A stretch of 64,000 nucleotides of DNA from Brachypodium distachyon (taxonomy: Eukaryota > Streptophyta > Magnoliopsida > Poales > Poaceae), in the NCBI RefSeq assembly GCF_000005505.3, contig NC_016131.3:13909501-13973500 (forward strand). The letters are read 5' to 3'. The notes below the pieces were generated by a model. The model was not told where the DNA came from. It did no database searches and was given only the letters and a program-made list of their open reading frames with translations. The translations under genes and the position numbers were made by a program. Numbering within the stretch: position 1 is the first letter of the stretch; the number at the start of each line of letters is the position of its first letter. This document shows, piece by piece, positions 23,426 through 34,520 of this stretch.

Positions 23426-25860
23426 CCCTTGTCCTGGTATTCAGCTCCAGTGAGATAGGCCCATCTACCCGAGGCGTTTTGGCAGTACAGCATTACATAG
23501 TGTAAGACTGCCTTGTGGGAAAAATTTCGTAACAGCAAGGTGGGTAACTTGGGGATATACGAGGACTCTATCGGCAATTGCAGCTTTATAACCACCACGA
23601 GATGATTTTTAACATTGGTCACGGCAACAATGAAAGTTTGATTGTTGCATCCACACTGACACCAGACCTTTGTGGATACATTGCCGGTAAGGTTAGGGCT
23701 TTTCTGCCAAAGCATCTGGAGACTGAAAAAAATTGGTTGTAATGTAGTACTTCCATGTGTTTTCTCGAGAAAATTGCTAGTGCATTTTGTTCTATAGTTC
23801 TTTATTTGTTTTTCTCTTTGAAGCTCATTCCCTTGTTTTTGGCTCGTGCACTGGCGCCCTTTGGTTGCCGATATTCCTTCTCAGTTCTCCCTTGTTCAGA
23901 ATGAGTTTCCGCGTGCCTGCTTCAGTGCCCTAGTTCATGAAGCTGACAAGTGCTCGCTCACGGAGAGGTGGATAAACAGAGAAACAATGGCATATGATGC
24001 CAAACTCTTAAACAAGCAACAGCATAATGTGTTAACGTGATCTTGGCGCAAACGTAACAAGCCCAAAAAGCTACGGCCAGAAGGAGTTTATTCCATGTTC
24101 TAAGGCATCATATATTATAGGTTTTTTCTTTCGCCCGCGAACCGATGCTGGAGGAATATATGCATGGTTTTTAGTTTCTTCTTATGATCATAGACAACTC
24201 GATCACAACCAATGCCTGAAGGAATCAAAGCTGCTGCTGGAACAGAACATATGCACGCACGTACGCCGCACCCAACAAGGAAAATACTGTTTCAGCCAAA
24301 ATTTACAGATTGAGAGGTACGAGCATATTACAAGGACCAGTTGCTTAATTATCTCAGTATAAACAAGTGATTGTACGTTCGTACCTGGTCATGGTGTCAA
24401 ACGGTTTCTGGTGATTCTCTTATCAACTTAGAGCAGATATAATCCATCCATCCATCCATGTAGCAGCATCAAGCAAAAAAAAGAACAGGTGCAGGCTTTT
24501 AAAAGAACAGAGAAAATACTACGCCTCCTTTTATTTTGTACGTGCAAGCTCCCCAAGCCTTTTCAGCAAACCCCACAGCATCTATGGTTAGTTTGTCACC
24601 GTTCCAGCATTCTTAACCTTCATTGTTCTGAAGCTAGCTTTGTATGCCATGTGTTGATCACCAGTGAAGTTACAGCACCGGCTTCAAAGTTCACATGGAT
24701 ATATACCAGCCAGCATTCCTTTGGTCTCTGGTAGGTAGTAGCCTGGCCCTCTGCATGCAGGCATGTATGTATGCTAACTGTAAGAGGTGCCAAACTTGCC
24801 AAAGGAGGCACAGGGGAACTCTATGCTCATTCCCTTATTCCATTCCTTGCTTGCCTTTTGTGCAGCCCCAAGAAGGGCATCCAAGAGTGTTACAGAATGG
24901 GCACCTTCACTTTGTTTGAGAGGAGCCTCTTTGCATGCAGCACTTTTCCTTTTCTTTTCCTCCCTATTCTTCTTCTGGATGCCTGCTGCAGTCAAAAGGA
25001 GGTAGTTCTCAAGCTCTGCTGCAGCCCCTCAGCCCATGTTCCTTTACCAGGTGTGCCCCCTGCTTCTCAACATATGCACTGGACCTAAACTGCAGCATTT
25101 TTTTTATTTCGGTTGGTGTCTATGTTGTGTGTGTGGTTGCAGATAACATGGAATCCTAGAGAATGCTGATTGACCACAGATGTTGCCATTTCACTTCAGC
25201 ACTGAGAGAGGCCCAGAAAATGCAGTGGAGACGCTGGAATTTGGTTTCCTGAACATCATGTAAAGATGACACTCAAGGAATCTAAGAGAAGAGGCCCTGC
25301 AAGTTCTCAGGCAATAGATTGCTGCAGACCACAGACAACCCAAAAGTTGCCATGAGGAGGAATGAGGTGCTCCCCCTAGTTTCTCTAAAGAAAAGATCGG
25401 CGCCTGCTTTCGGGCTTTCGCGCTGCTCACGCGCCACGTAATTTCAGCCAAAGTTGGCACAAATGTATGCTGCTCACACCCGGAGAGATTGTTATTGTAG
25501 CTGCAAAGGAAAAGATCAGCGAGGAGGACCATAGGGGGTCCATGGGGTACCAGGAAGGAATAAGGATCATATCTCTTTTCAGTTGCTGGAAGATAGGGTG
25601 GTCAGGCTTTGAGTGTATTTGCTTGCTGCAATGATTCTACATTCCCCCCTCTGCCTTATAATGAGAGACTCCGGTTAAGATCGATCTCTCGTGCAAGGAG
25701 ATAGAGGTAGTTGAGTTTCAGGGGGGCAAGGTTGTCTCACTCCTGAAGGACCATTAACCCAGTCTTTGGTTACTAGAAATAGAGGCACTGGTAAAGCTGC
25801 AAAGGATCTTATCAGTCAGGAACAAACTGAACATTTCAGTACACAGCAGGACCTGAACAG
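23426..25860. other. Intergenic/untranslated region between NUP214 and the MYB-CC gene
   Basis: The first few hundred bases probably continue the interrupted NUP214 3' UTR. A 103-codon minus-strand frame at 23404-23715 matches nothing I recognise. The part from about 25600 is likely the MYB-CC leader. No further gene was seen. Confidence 0.45.
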
Positions 25861-25961
25861 GTATGGACTGCACTTCCTGCTCCTTGGTGTCTTTGTACTA
25901 AGGAAGAGAAACCTTTCATGAACCTTTGATGTGCATTCTTACATGACATGTTTGATGGCAG
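25861..25961 (+). other. Probable 5' UTR intron of the MYB-CC gene
   Basis: A GTATGG donor follows CCTGAACAG at 25860, and a GGCAG acceptor ends at 25961, directly before the start ATG. That makes a 101-base intron. Splicing here would place the ATG as the first codon of a new exon. Confidence 0.5.
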
Positions 25962-27647
25962 ATGTATCATCAGCAACAGCACCAACTTCATACTCATAGC
26001 CAACACCTGTCTTCAAGGCCTAGCTTATCTCCAGAGAAGAAATTTCTCCGGCAAGGCCAAGGAAGAGGAGATTCAGGGCTCATCTTATCAACGGATGCGA
26101 AACCTCGGCTAAAATGGACTTCTGAGCTGCATGAGCGTTTTGTTGAGGCAGTAAACCAGCTCGGAGGGCCTGACAGTAAGTATACCATCGAAATTTTATC
26201 TTTCATTTGTAGCTTAAATGAAACGTTAGATTATCTTCTGATGGTTACATTACTCGATGCCACCGCAGAAGCCACGCCGAAAACAATCATGAGGGTCATG
26301 GGAATCCCGGGATTAACTCTTTACCATCTCAAGAGCCACCTTCAGGTACATGTATATGGAGTTCTTGATTAGCTATTGTTATTTAGCATGATGCATGTCT
26401 TGCAGCAAGAAACTGAGCTGGTTAATTGTTCCATCTTAGAAATTCAGACTTGGCAAGAATCTCCAAACGCAAGCTGCTGTTGTCAATGTAAAAAATGGTA
26501 CGTGATCTTAACATTTCATTGGCAATTAATACTTGGTTAATTGTTGATCATTCAACAAGTCAGATATATATACTTGTTTTGCAGTTCTAGGCTTCGTGAC
26601 GGCGACAGATAAAGCATGTGAAGGACATGGATCACCTGCTGATCACTTGAACCGAGAGACGGGGACAAGCAAGTAAGGAATATTTAAAGTTCGTTACGTA
26701 TGCTCTCTACTTGCATCCTGCTTAAATATAACATATTTTGGCAAATTTTATTAGGTCGATGCACATCAGCGAAACCCTCCAGATGCAAATTGAGGTACAG
26801 AGACGACTGCACGAGCAAATAGAGGTATGTTAACAGCATAATCGATCTCAATCTCCTCTACTAACTATGGAACAACATGCAGCCTGCCATGTGTCACTGT
26901 CAGTAATTCAGTAAGAACAAGTTACTACCTTCAGTAATTCAAGATGGTTAAAATTTCTGCCATCCTGTAGATACAGGCGGTCAACCAAACAATTTGGAAG
27001 CAAATGTTAAATGTTGTGCTGTCATATGCTGACCTGACAATGACATCACATGAGGGGTTCGCATTTCAGTGTCTTGGCTGCACATATTTTCTTGTTCGGG
27101 CTGCGGCTAGCTTCTGAATCTGACAAAGTACTAGCAACAATGAATGGCTGAAACTCTGAATACTGAATTGGGTTGATTTTGTGTGAAGGTACAAAGACAT
27201 CTGCAGCTGCGGATCGAAGCCCAGGGCAAGTACCTGCACTCTGTTCTGGAGAAGGCGCAGGAGGCGCTCGCCAAGAACCAGCACGCTGCCGGCGCCGGCG
27301 CCGGACACGAAGCAGGGAAGCCGCCGGCGAGACAACGACTCCAGCGGAACGACGGGTCGGCCGACGGCAGCTGCCTGACCGCCGCGTCCGACGAGGGCAT
27401 CCTCTCCATCGGCCTCTCCTCCGCCGCTGCCGCCGGTGCTCGGAGAGCCGCCGTGCCGCCATTGGAGACGCCCGCAAGGTCGTCGAGCGGCAGAGATCGA
27501 GGCCCCGAGGAAGAGGGGGAGGAGGAAGAAGAAGAGTGCTTCCTGTTCCTAGGCAAGCCGGAGCACCATGAAGAACGGATCAAGCTGGGATTGAGCATCG
27601 GCGGCGGCGAGAGGATCGACCTGAACGGGTCAAGCTGGAAGGACTGA
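25962..27647 (+). CDS. MYB-CC (G2-like/GARP) transcription factor, PHL8-like, 6 coding exons
   Basis: Exons: 25962-26175, 26269-26345, 26440-26497, 26585-26672, 26755-26824 and 27189-27647, totalling 966 nt (321 residues). After a Gln/His-rich start, residues about 48-105 form the single-repeat GARP MYB domain (KPRLKWTSELHERFVEAV...SHLQKFRLG), with introns at the positions usual for the family. Residues about 152-196 are the MYB-CC coiled coil (LHEQIEVQRHLQLRIEAQG), used for dimerisation. The tail is Ala-rich, then acidic (a Glu run), and ends in a KLGLSI-like EAR-type motif. MYB-CC proteins include the phosphate-starvation regulators PHR/PHL. The LSTDAKPRLKW start and the tail resemble PHL8 more than PHR1. 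Whether this one acts in phosphate signalling is not shown. Confidence 0.92.
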
Positions 27648-27947
27648 CTGAAGCAAGCAGAGCATTTCTCCTCTAGCTCCTCTTCTTCTTCCTCGTAGCC
27701 AGCATGCATGCAGCAAGGATCAGGAAGTGGCATGCAATGCAATGCAAATCATGCAATGCGTTGGAGGAAGTTCCTTCTTGATTTGACTTGTCAGTGATTT
27801 CCAACATGCATGCATGATCAGAGGCCGTGTGTACTACTGCATGCTAGTGATCTGTGGGATGTAGAGCTGTGTGTTTAGTGGAGTACTTGTTCCCATATGT
27901 GAAATATATAGAGTCATTTTCTTGTGTTTAATTTTTAAAGAAATACC

Positions 27948-28420
27948 TTTTTTGCGATGAAAGAGAAGACTTTATTGCACATGAATATTGTTACACCATA
28001 TAGTTAGAAGATCATAAGGAAAACGAGGGATATTGCCCATCCAAATGTTGGCGACATTATCCCTACTAACATGTCGACAATTCTACTTTTTCCTTCTTCA
28101 AGAAAACGCGATTACAACTTACAAGCCCAAAATAGGCCGAAACAACCAAGCACTCGAGACAAGATCATAACCAACGTTCTCGGACAAACATTACAAGCGA
28201 CACAACCTAACACCCCGGCGTGATGCAACAAACCTACCAAAATCTATGTCACCGGAGAAGAGAATCTAACTCTATGGACAATCTTATTTTAACTATGACT
28301 AAACTTACAGAGTAATAGCTCCCTAGGGCCCTTGAGCAACCCTCGCAACTTCATAACAAGAGGAGAGTAGATTGAGAGCCCAACAGGGCTGATTCTTTTT
28401 TTTTTAGAAAGCGGGAGAGG
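27948..28420. repeat. Repeat-like non-coding stretch downstream of MYB-CC
   Basis: Contains GAGAAGACTTTATTGCACATG near its left end, CACCCCGGCGTGATGCAAC in the middle and GGGAGAGGGCCCTCCACTTTG near its right end. These phrases look like degenerate 3' ends of grass retroelements in reverse orientation. No coding frame or terminal repeats could be defined. Confidence 0.3.
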
Positions 28421-29819
28421 GCCCTCCACTTTGTATTATAAGAAACCAGTATACTTCTCACAAAGACAGTTCTAATTAAATTGTGTGGCCTTTTTTTCCC
28501 TTGTTTGGAATTGTGATCTAGATCTACTTCGGGGATTGAGGACAAGGACAACAACCTGTAGCCACTTGTCATCTGACGCTAGCTAGCTGTTGTTTGTGGT
28601 TGTGCTTTAAAGTTGCTTGTTGCTGAAAGGTGACCGGCTGGTGATGAAGGGGTGATCAACTGATCAGTGTGCTATATTTTTTTTTGGCGGCCGGCATCAG
28701 CTGAACCATTTTCATTAGGAGACGGATTAATGGTTGCTTGTTGTTTGTGTTCCGGCATTGTTTCTTTGCTGGCCACATATATATATATATATCCAGTAAT
28801 CCATTTTTGGCTACACGAAAAAGGCTAATTATTTTTGTCTGAATTTCTTTCTCTCCAGTACGTGTGTAGAGAGATAATTAAACATGGTCTTCAGGTATTC
28901 AGGTGGCGCCATATTGCATCAGTTCTTTAATCAGGCATCCAAGGATGGGTCGATGATGGAGAGGGGACATCATGCATGAATGGTCCATGTGATTAGTACT
29001 GCTACCACCGGAATTTGCGTGATCTTTCTTGTATAAATTATGCCTAGGAAATTGGCAGCACAGCAAAAGATCTGTATCATGTGGTTGTCAGCGAGCCATG
29101 GCAGATGTGTGGATGCAGAAGCATGTATATATGCAGCAGCTCCTTGTTGTGCTAAGAAGGTCGAAAAAGATTTGATGGTCACCTGGAAATGTGCTGTGCC
29201 ATGATTTGCTTCACATGCACATATGCATGGAGCAACTTGCCGGAAAAAAAAAATCTGAAGTCAATTTGTACGGCAATAGCGAATGAGAAGAAAAAAAAGT
29301 TATTATATGTAGCATCGTGGATTTAATTAGTGACATGATCGATGCATTTGTCCATAATATATAAGCCATTTTTGTTTTGTACTTAGTACAAAGCAAAAGT
29401 GGACGACACTTTTTATGGATCGTAGCGAGTTGAAAAGATCATGTCTACTAATTTCAGAAGAAATATGAAAAAAATGAAAACATTTTTTTTAACACTTTGT
29501 GAAACTCGTGGATATGATTTTTCGTCAAGTTGCTGCTTGTGGATACTTTCCAGTTTCCAATTATCGCTTGTTTTTCCCTCTCCCCAAGTATTGCCGATGC
29601 AGATTGGCAGGGACAGCAGGGTCACGTGGCTTATGGTGGGCTCCACGGGCCGTGGGTCCAGAGGAACTCGTGGCCCAGGATCGCTCCCAGCGCGCTGACT
29701 AGGACCTGGACTGCCAACGCCGGTCACTGCGCACCGGCCGCTCCCGGTAAAGTAAACCACATGTATCTCTTTGTTAAAGCACCCTTCAACTATCTCGTAA
29801 TTACGAACAAGATATACTA
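28421..29819. other. Intergenic sequence, no gene seen
   Basis: AT-rich, with a short (AT)n run near 28780. No coding frame with family similarity, structural RNA or terminal repeat was recognised. Confidence 0.5.
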
Positions 29820-30034
29820 CTCCCTCCGTCCTAATATATGAGGTACGCACGCCTTCCAAGATCGCCAATTTAACTATCAAAATATAAATTATATGACGAA
29901 AAAAACATATCATTAGAAAGTTCATTTGATTACGAATCTAATGATATTTTTTTTATGAAATATAATTTATATTTTGCCGGTTAAATTTGTAATCTTGGGA
30001 TGCGTGCGTGCCTCATATATTGGGACTGAGGGAG
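29820..30034. mobile_element. Stowaway MITE (215 bp)
   Basis: The ends CTCCCTCCGTCC and the complement of GGACTGAGGGAG form terminal inverted repeats extending about 33 bases with few mismatches. TA dinucleotides flank both sides (29818-29819 and 30035-30036), the Stowaway target duplication. The interior is AT-rich and can fold back. This places it with non-autonomous Tc1/mariner elements. Confidence 0.92.
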
Positions 30035-30065
30035 TACTTTAATGGGAAAATTTATGGTCCCGTAG

Positions 30066-30312
30066 GGCCTTGGTTCATGCCCAAATTTGTCCTACCAAAA
30101 TTTTGGTAACCTATATTTATTTGGTCTTTATTTGGTTGATAGCCAAAATTTTGGTTGTCAAAAGAAATCTTGCCAACTCTACACACATCTCCTCACAAAT
30201 CTTGCCATTTTTTTGGCAAACCATGGGCCAACAAATCCTTAACCAATATATTGGCTAGCCAATTGTTGACAAAAATTGTTAGGGCAAGAATAGGCAAGAA
30301 CCAAACACACCT
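30066..30312. mobile_element. Probable Tourist-like MITE
   Basis: The left end GGCCTTGGTTCATGCC and the complement of the right end (AGGTGTGTTTGGTTCTTGCC) are imperfect inverted repeats of the GGTTC-TGCC kind seen in Tourist/Harbinger MITEs. TAG flanks both ends (30063-30065 and 30313-30315). The interior has several CCAAAATTTTGG-like palindromes. It begins only 31 bp after the Stowaway element. Confidence 0.5.
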
Positions 30313-30315
30313 TAG

Positions 30316-31371
30316 TGTGGTATGGATGTTTCGATTCCCATTTGAAATTCTCAATTGTCTTTTGTATGTAGATATTGATTGTCCTTCGTCCTCATCTAAA
30401 AATAGAATTAATGTGTGGAACACTACGATGGAAGGAAATTTAACGGCGTGCATGTAAGGGAGAGAGCGGCTCTATCCCATTTATGCGACGAGGTGGTGAG
30501 GTCGTCTCGTTGCTAACTTTGCGTTGATGATGGTGGAGGAGTGTAAAATGGCATGAAAAAATAGCAAGGTTTTGAAAAACGTTAGGCAGTGTTTGGACAT
30601 TCTAGTTAGGCTCGTAACTCGCCTCTCAAGTGTTGTGTACATGCATGCTACAAGAGTGGGAAGATGGAAGAGCGTGGATTCGTGCGGAGATGGAGAAGTG
30701 CAAGGGTGGATGATTTTGTGCAAACGATGCATGCTAGCTAGGATGAAAGGAGACATATGCAATATGGGCCCATTAGGCCCATTTGGAAACTCTAACCTAT
30801 GGCACATCCGAATCGCTCATCCACCACTAGCACATTTGAACCGCTCAGTTTTATGTACTTCAAACGCCTCGGTCCCATTTATCCTATCGTCATCTCCAAC
30901 ATTCTTCCTACCCTTCGTCTTCAATCAGTTTTATGTATCAGTGGCAAGGGCCTACAATTGCCGACTGTGCGGGCTCACATCAGCAATGGAGGGCATCGTT
31001 TTCTTGCCAGAGGCTCGATTTTTTGTCGGTGCACCTTGAATTCATCGAAAGACCTCGCTGGACACCTAATCCACCGCCTATCGGCAAAGCGGGGTGGAAG
31101 GCCTTCACCCACCTTTTATTCCCTTGGAAAAAATTATACTCGTATTATGGATCGGATGAAAGTTGTGCTAAATCAGTAACACTTATTATGCATGAGAGAG
31201 TAGATGATAACAAGACAAAAGGACTTCTATGCAATTCCAGCATTAGCGCAGTGGTGTGTCTGCAGTCTCCACGAACGCGAGGCTAAACACCGAGAGCAAA
31301 ATCTTTTCCCCTTCGTAGCCGAGTCGCCAACTCCAGTTGTCGGATCTTGCCCCATACCACACCGTACTGCC
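30316..31371. other. Upstream region of the DOF gene
   Basis: No gene recognised. The last 100 bases become CT-rich and run into a GCCATGG start context at 31370-31376, so part of this is probably promoter and leader of the DOF gene. Confidence 0.4.
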
Positions 31372-31467
31372 ATGGAGGAGCTCGCCGGAGCCGAGCCTTC
31401 TCTGCCGCCGGAGGAATCCCTCGTTGCGCCGGTGCCACCCCGTACGCCTCCGCAGGCCCCCGTGGAG
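31372..31467 (+). CDS. Possible first coding exon of the DOF gene
   Basis: An ATG in a good plant context opens a 32-codon Glu/Ala/Pro-rich frame ending at GAG|GTGAAG, a usable donor. Its phase (0) fits the acceptor at 33164 and the frame of the DOF exon. It lacks the IKLFGKTI motif often found at the N-terminus of cycling DOF factors. If it is not used, translation would start at Met 33189. Confidence 0.45.
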
Positions 31468-32229
31468 GTGAAGTCGCACGAGCTTCTCCTAGTCCTAGTC
31501 CCCTCTTTCTCCCCTTTTCAGAGTTTCAGTTCGTCAGATATTCTTTATAATCCTTCTGCGATTTGATTCGATGGAACGGGCGAAGTATTTGCGATACAGA
31601 GCATGTGTGTGCTGTTTTTCTTCTCCCGGCTGTGCAAATGTTGCAATAGGTAAAACTATTAGAAAGAACTGCATCTGTGTTGCTTCATCAGTTCATCCCA
31701 ATGAGTTGTAGATACCCCCAATTAGTTCCGTGAGAAAGGAAGAATCGTTTGCTAATTATGAATATGGGCGTGTCCTGGATCTTGGTCTAGGTTACTTGTC
31801 CTAGTCGAATCCGCCAAATTTGCGTCTTCCTGGACGTCTGATTAGGTTAGGTTAGGACGTTAGATAGGTACCAGAGCTCTCTCTTTAAGATCATGTCAAT
31901 ATTTTGGATTCTGATGGTTTTGTAGCTAAAATTTACGATTACGATTTGTGTTGGATGGTCGGTATGATGATTGACTCTGTCTGCGCCTAAATTTTGGGTG
32001 GGTTGATACAGGGACAGACCAATACTAGTTTATAGTGGACCACCATGAGCCAGTTTTTTTTGGTTTTCTGGACCGGTTTTTCTGAGAAGCTGCTCTCCCC
32101 CAGCTTCCTGAAAAAACTGCCACCTAAATTTGATTAGGCTACCAAATTAACTAAATCTGAGATGCGGCTTTTTTAGGAAATTAGGTGAGGACAGATTTTA
32201 AGAAAAACCAGTGCTAGAAGCCGAAAATA

Positions 32230-32516
32230 ACGCAGCCTATAAACTATACCCCCTCTCCTCCTCTAAGAAAAAAAAAAAAGCTATACCCCCTCTCCCCGTC
32301 TCCTTGCCGAGCCCCACAGCCCCCTCGCTCCGTGGATCTTCTTCCTCCTCGCGCGAGCGCCGCCACTCATCCCGCTGCCGAGCGCCCGAGCCCCCTAGCT
32401 CGTCTTCCTCCTCGCTCGAGCGCCTCCACCGCAGGTTGATCTCCCCTTCGATTCTCTCGCTCCCGACCGTTTCTCCTCCCATCACCCCACGAACGGATTC
32501 CGCCCTTTAGATCCCC
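32230..32516 (+). promoter_or_regulatory. CT-rich leader-like segment inside the DOF upstream intron
   Basis: A strongly pyrimidine-rich stretch with two related copies of CGTCTTCCTCCTCGCTCGAG (the first as CTTCTTCCTCCTCGCGCGAG). It resembles a grass 5' UTR more than intron sequence and may mark an alternative transcription start between the putative first exon and the main DOF exon. Confidence 0.35.
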
Positions 32517-33164
32517 GTTTCATAATCTTCCCCAATTCGTGACTGAGGCAAAAATCAAGGTTTGCCCTACTGGGTCCTCCGCCCGTGATAGTGGTTATCA
32601 TGCTTCAATCATCCCAATTTATCAATTTTTTAGGTGGCTACTACTTTTCTGCATTAGGCTCTTATAAAGCAGCTCTGAAGTAGGTAGGCCTGCAGTCTAT
32701 CTAAACGGAAACCCCTCACAAAGTTTCCTCTTTTGATGCTAATTGCACTTCAGTGTACTTTGACAATTTCACTTAGAGGGTATGATAGGTAGTTTTCCAT
32801 CCCTTGGTTTCTGGCCTAACTGCTCTGTAGACGCACAATTACGTTTCCGTCTGGAAATTTCGTGTCTCCATTGTGCTGACATGATCTTAAATTTCCTAAA
32901 TTTAGAACATGTTTAAGTTAAATCTGAAAGTTCGACCCACAGCTCAGTTGCTAGGGTTTGACAATAGCAAACTATTCTACGAAAGGTATTAACTGTACAG
33001 AAATGGTTAACTTTGTATTATCTAAGAAAATATTTGTGAATGGCTTAGATTTATGCAATGTATATACTGTAAAGTACTTGTACTTAGATTATATATTATG
33101 CTACTCCTTGTTCTTTTTTCCTGACAATAATATACCTCTTTCTTTTTCTTCATCTAATAACCAG

Positions 33165-34520
33165 GTCGCGTGCAAAGATAATGGAGGCATGAGGATCACC
33201 AAGGAAAATCCATCCACACAGCAGGAGTTCGATCTTGGTCAAATAAATAAGTCAAGCCTTAATAACTCCACTGAGTGTGAGAATCAGGCACCCAACGGTG
33301 ATGAGAGGACTGAACAAGGATCCAAGTCGGAGGCAGCTAAGACTGAGGATGATGGATCAAGCAGAGACAAGGTCCTGAAGAAGCCAGACAAGATTCTGCC
33401 ATGTCCTCGTTGCAAGAGCATGGATACAAAGTTCTGCTACTACAATAACTACAACGTTCACCAACCAAGACATTTTTGCAAGGGTTGTCAAAGATATTGG
33501 ACGGCTGGTGGAAGCATGAGGAACATCCCTGTTGGTGCTGGTAGGCGCAAGAGTAAGAGCTCGAGTTCAAACTGCCGCAGTATATTGACTCCAGGAAGTA
33601 GTCTAGCCGCTCCTGTCGGCGATGCTTCACTCATTCCATTTTCTGTAAAAGGAAATGAGCCAGTAGTTACGTTTGGGTCTGATGCCCCTCTCTGTAACTC
33701 CATGGCTTCTTCACTGAGAGTTGAAGAGCAGAATAAGATCAGCAATCCTGCGTCGACGGCACATCCCATAAGTGGAAAAAACCTGACCTGCCCACCTCCA
33801 ACTACAATTTCAGATAGTCAAGACACTGAGTCAGTTAAAGGAACAGTCAGTGGACATCAAAATGGGTTAGCTGGGGACTGCAATGGCGTCACTCCCGTGC
33901 ATCCTATACCATGCTTCCCTGGCCCTCCTTTTATGTACCCATGGAATCCAGCATGGAACGGTATTGCTGCCATGGCAACACCAATATGCCCAGCACAAAC
34001 TGAATCAGTAAAATCTTCAGAAAATGGCAATGGAGTTAATGTTCAATGGAACTTGCCACCTATGGTGCCGGTACCAGGGTTCTGTGGTCCACCCATTCCT
34101 TTCCCACTAATGCCACCTTCTGTTTGGCCATTCGTCTCTCCCTGGCCTAATGGCGCATGGAGCGCGCCATGGCTTGGACCTGGATACAGCATGCCAGCAG
34201 CACCTCCCACAAGCAGTATTACATGTTCAGACAGTGCTTCTCCGGTCCTTGGGAAGCACCCAAGGGACTCTAACCTGCACGGCGATGAGAAGTCTGAAAA
34301 ATCCTTGTGGATTCCCAAAACACTTCGGATTCATGATCCTGACGAAGCTGCAAAGAGTTCAATATGGACCACTCTCGGGATCGAACCAGGCAACCGTGGC
34401 ATGTTTAGACCATTCCAGTCAAAATCCGGTAGCAAGGAGCAAATGTCCGATGCAGCTCGAGTCATGCAAGCAAACCCGGCGGCTCAATCGCGCTTTCAGT
34501 CTTTCCAGGAGACGACATGA
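33165..34520 (+). CDS. DOF zinc-finger transcription factor, cycling DOF factor (CDF)-like
   Basis: The exon opens after a CCAG acceptor at 33164 and is open to TGA at 34520 (about 451 residues). The DOF domain (about 33385-33560) has CPRC and CKGC cysteine pairs with the FCYYNNYN and [11 protein letters not shown] core. CDF-type C-terminal motifs follow: [20 protein letters not shown] with WTTLGI, a FRPFQSK segment, and [10 protein letters not shown] near the end. The middle is rich in Pro/Trp ([11 protein letters not shown]). CDF proteins are clock-regulated repressors of flowering genes such as CO in Arabidopsis, and are targeted by GI-FKF1. That role is inferred from the motifs. Upstream coding sequence exists only if the exon at 31372 is used. 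Confidence 0.93.
   Translation, partial: VACKDNGGMRITKENPSTQQEFDLGQINKSSLNNSTECENQAPNGDERTEQGSKSEAAKTEDDGSSRDKVLKKPDKILPCPRCKSMDTKFCYYNNYNVHQPRHFCKGCQRYWTAGGSMRNIPVGAGRRKSKSSSSNCRSILTPGSSLAAPVGDASLIPFSVKGNEPVVTFGSDAPLCNSMASSLRVEEQNKISNPASTAHPISGKNLTCPPPTTISDSQDTESVKGTVSGHQNGLAGDCNGVTPVHPIPCFPGPPFMYPWNPAWNGIAAMATPICPAQTESVKSSENGNGVNVQWNLPPMVPVPGFCGPPIPFPLMPPSVWPFVSPWPNGAWSAPWLGPGYSMPAAPPTSSITCSDSASPVLGKHPRDSNLHGDEKSEKSLWIPKTLRIHDPDEAAKSSIWTTLGIEPGNRGMFRPFQSKSGSKEQMSDAARVMQANPAAQSRFQSFQETT

Noticed and set aside
23404..23715. 103-codon minus-strand frame right of the Copia element
   Set aside because: No similarity recognised, it spans the insertion boundary, and the position suits a NUP214 3' UTR on the other strand.
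24000..25700. Possible microRNA precursor or TAS3-like locus upstream of MYB-CC
   Set aside because: I looked for miR390 sites, tasiARF and well-known miRNA sequences and found none.
27046..27742. Minus-strand frames over the last MYB-CC exon
   Set aside because: Shadows of a GC-rich coding exon; the + strand frame carries the conserved coiled coil and fits splice phase.
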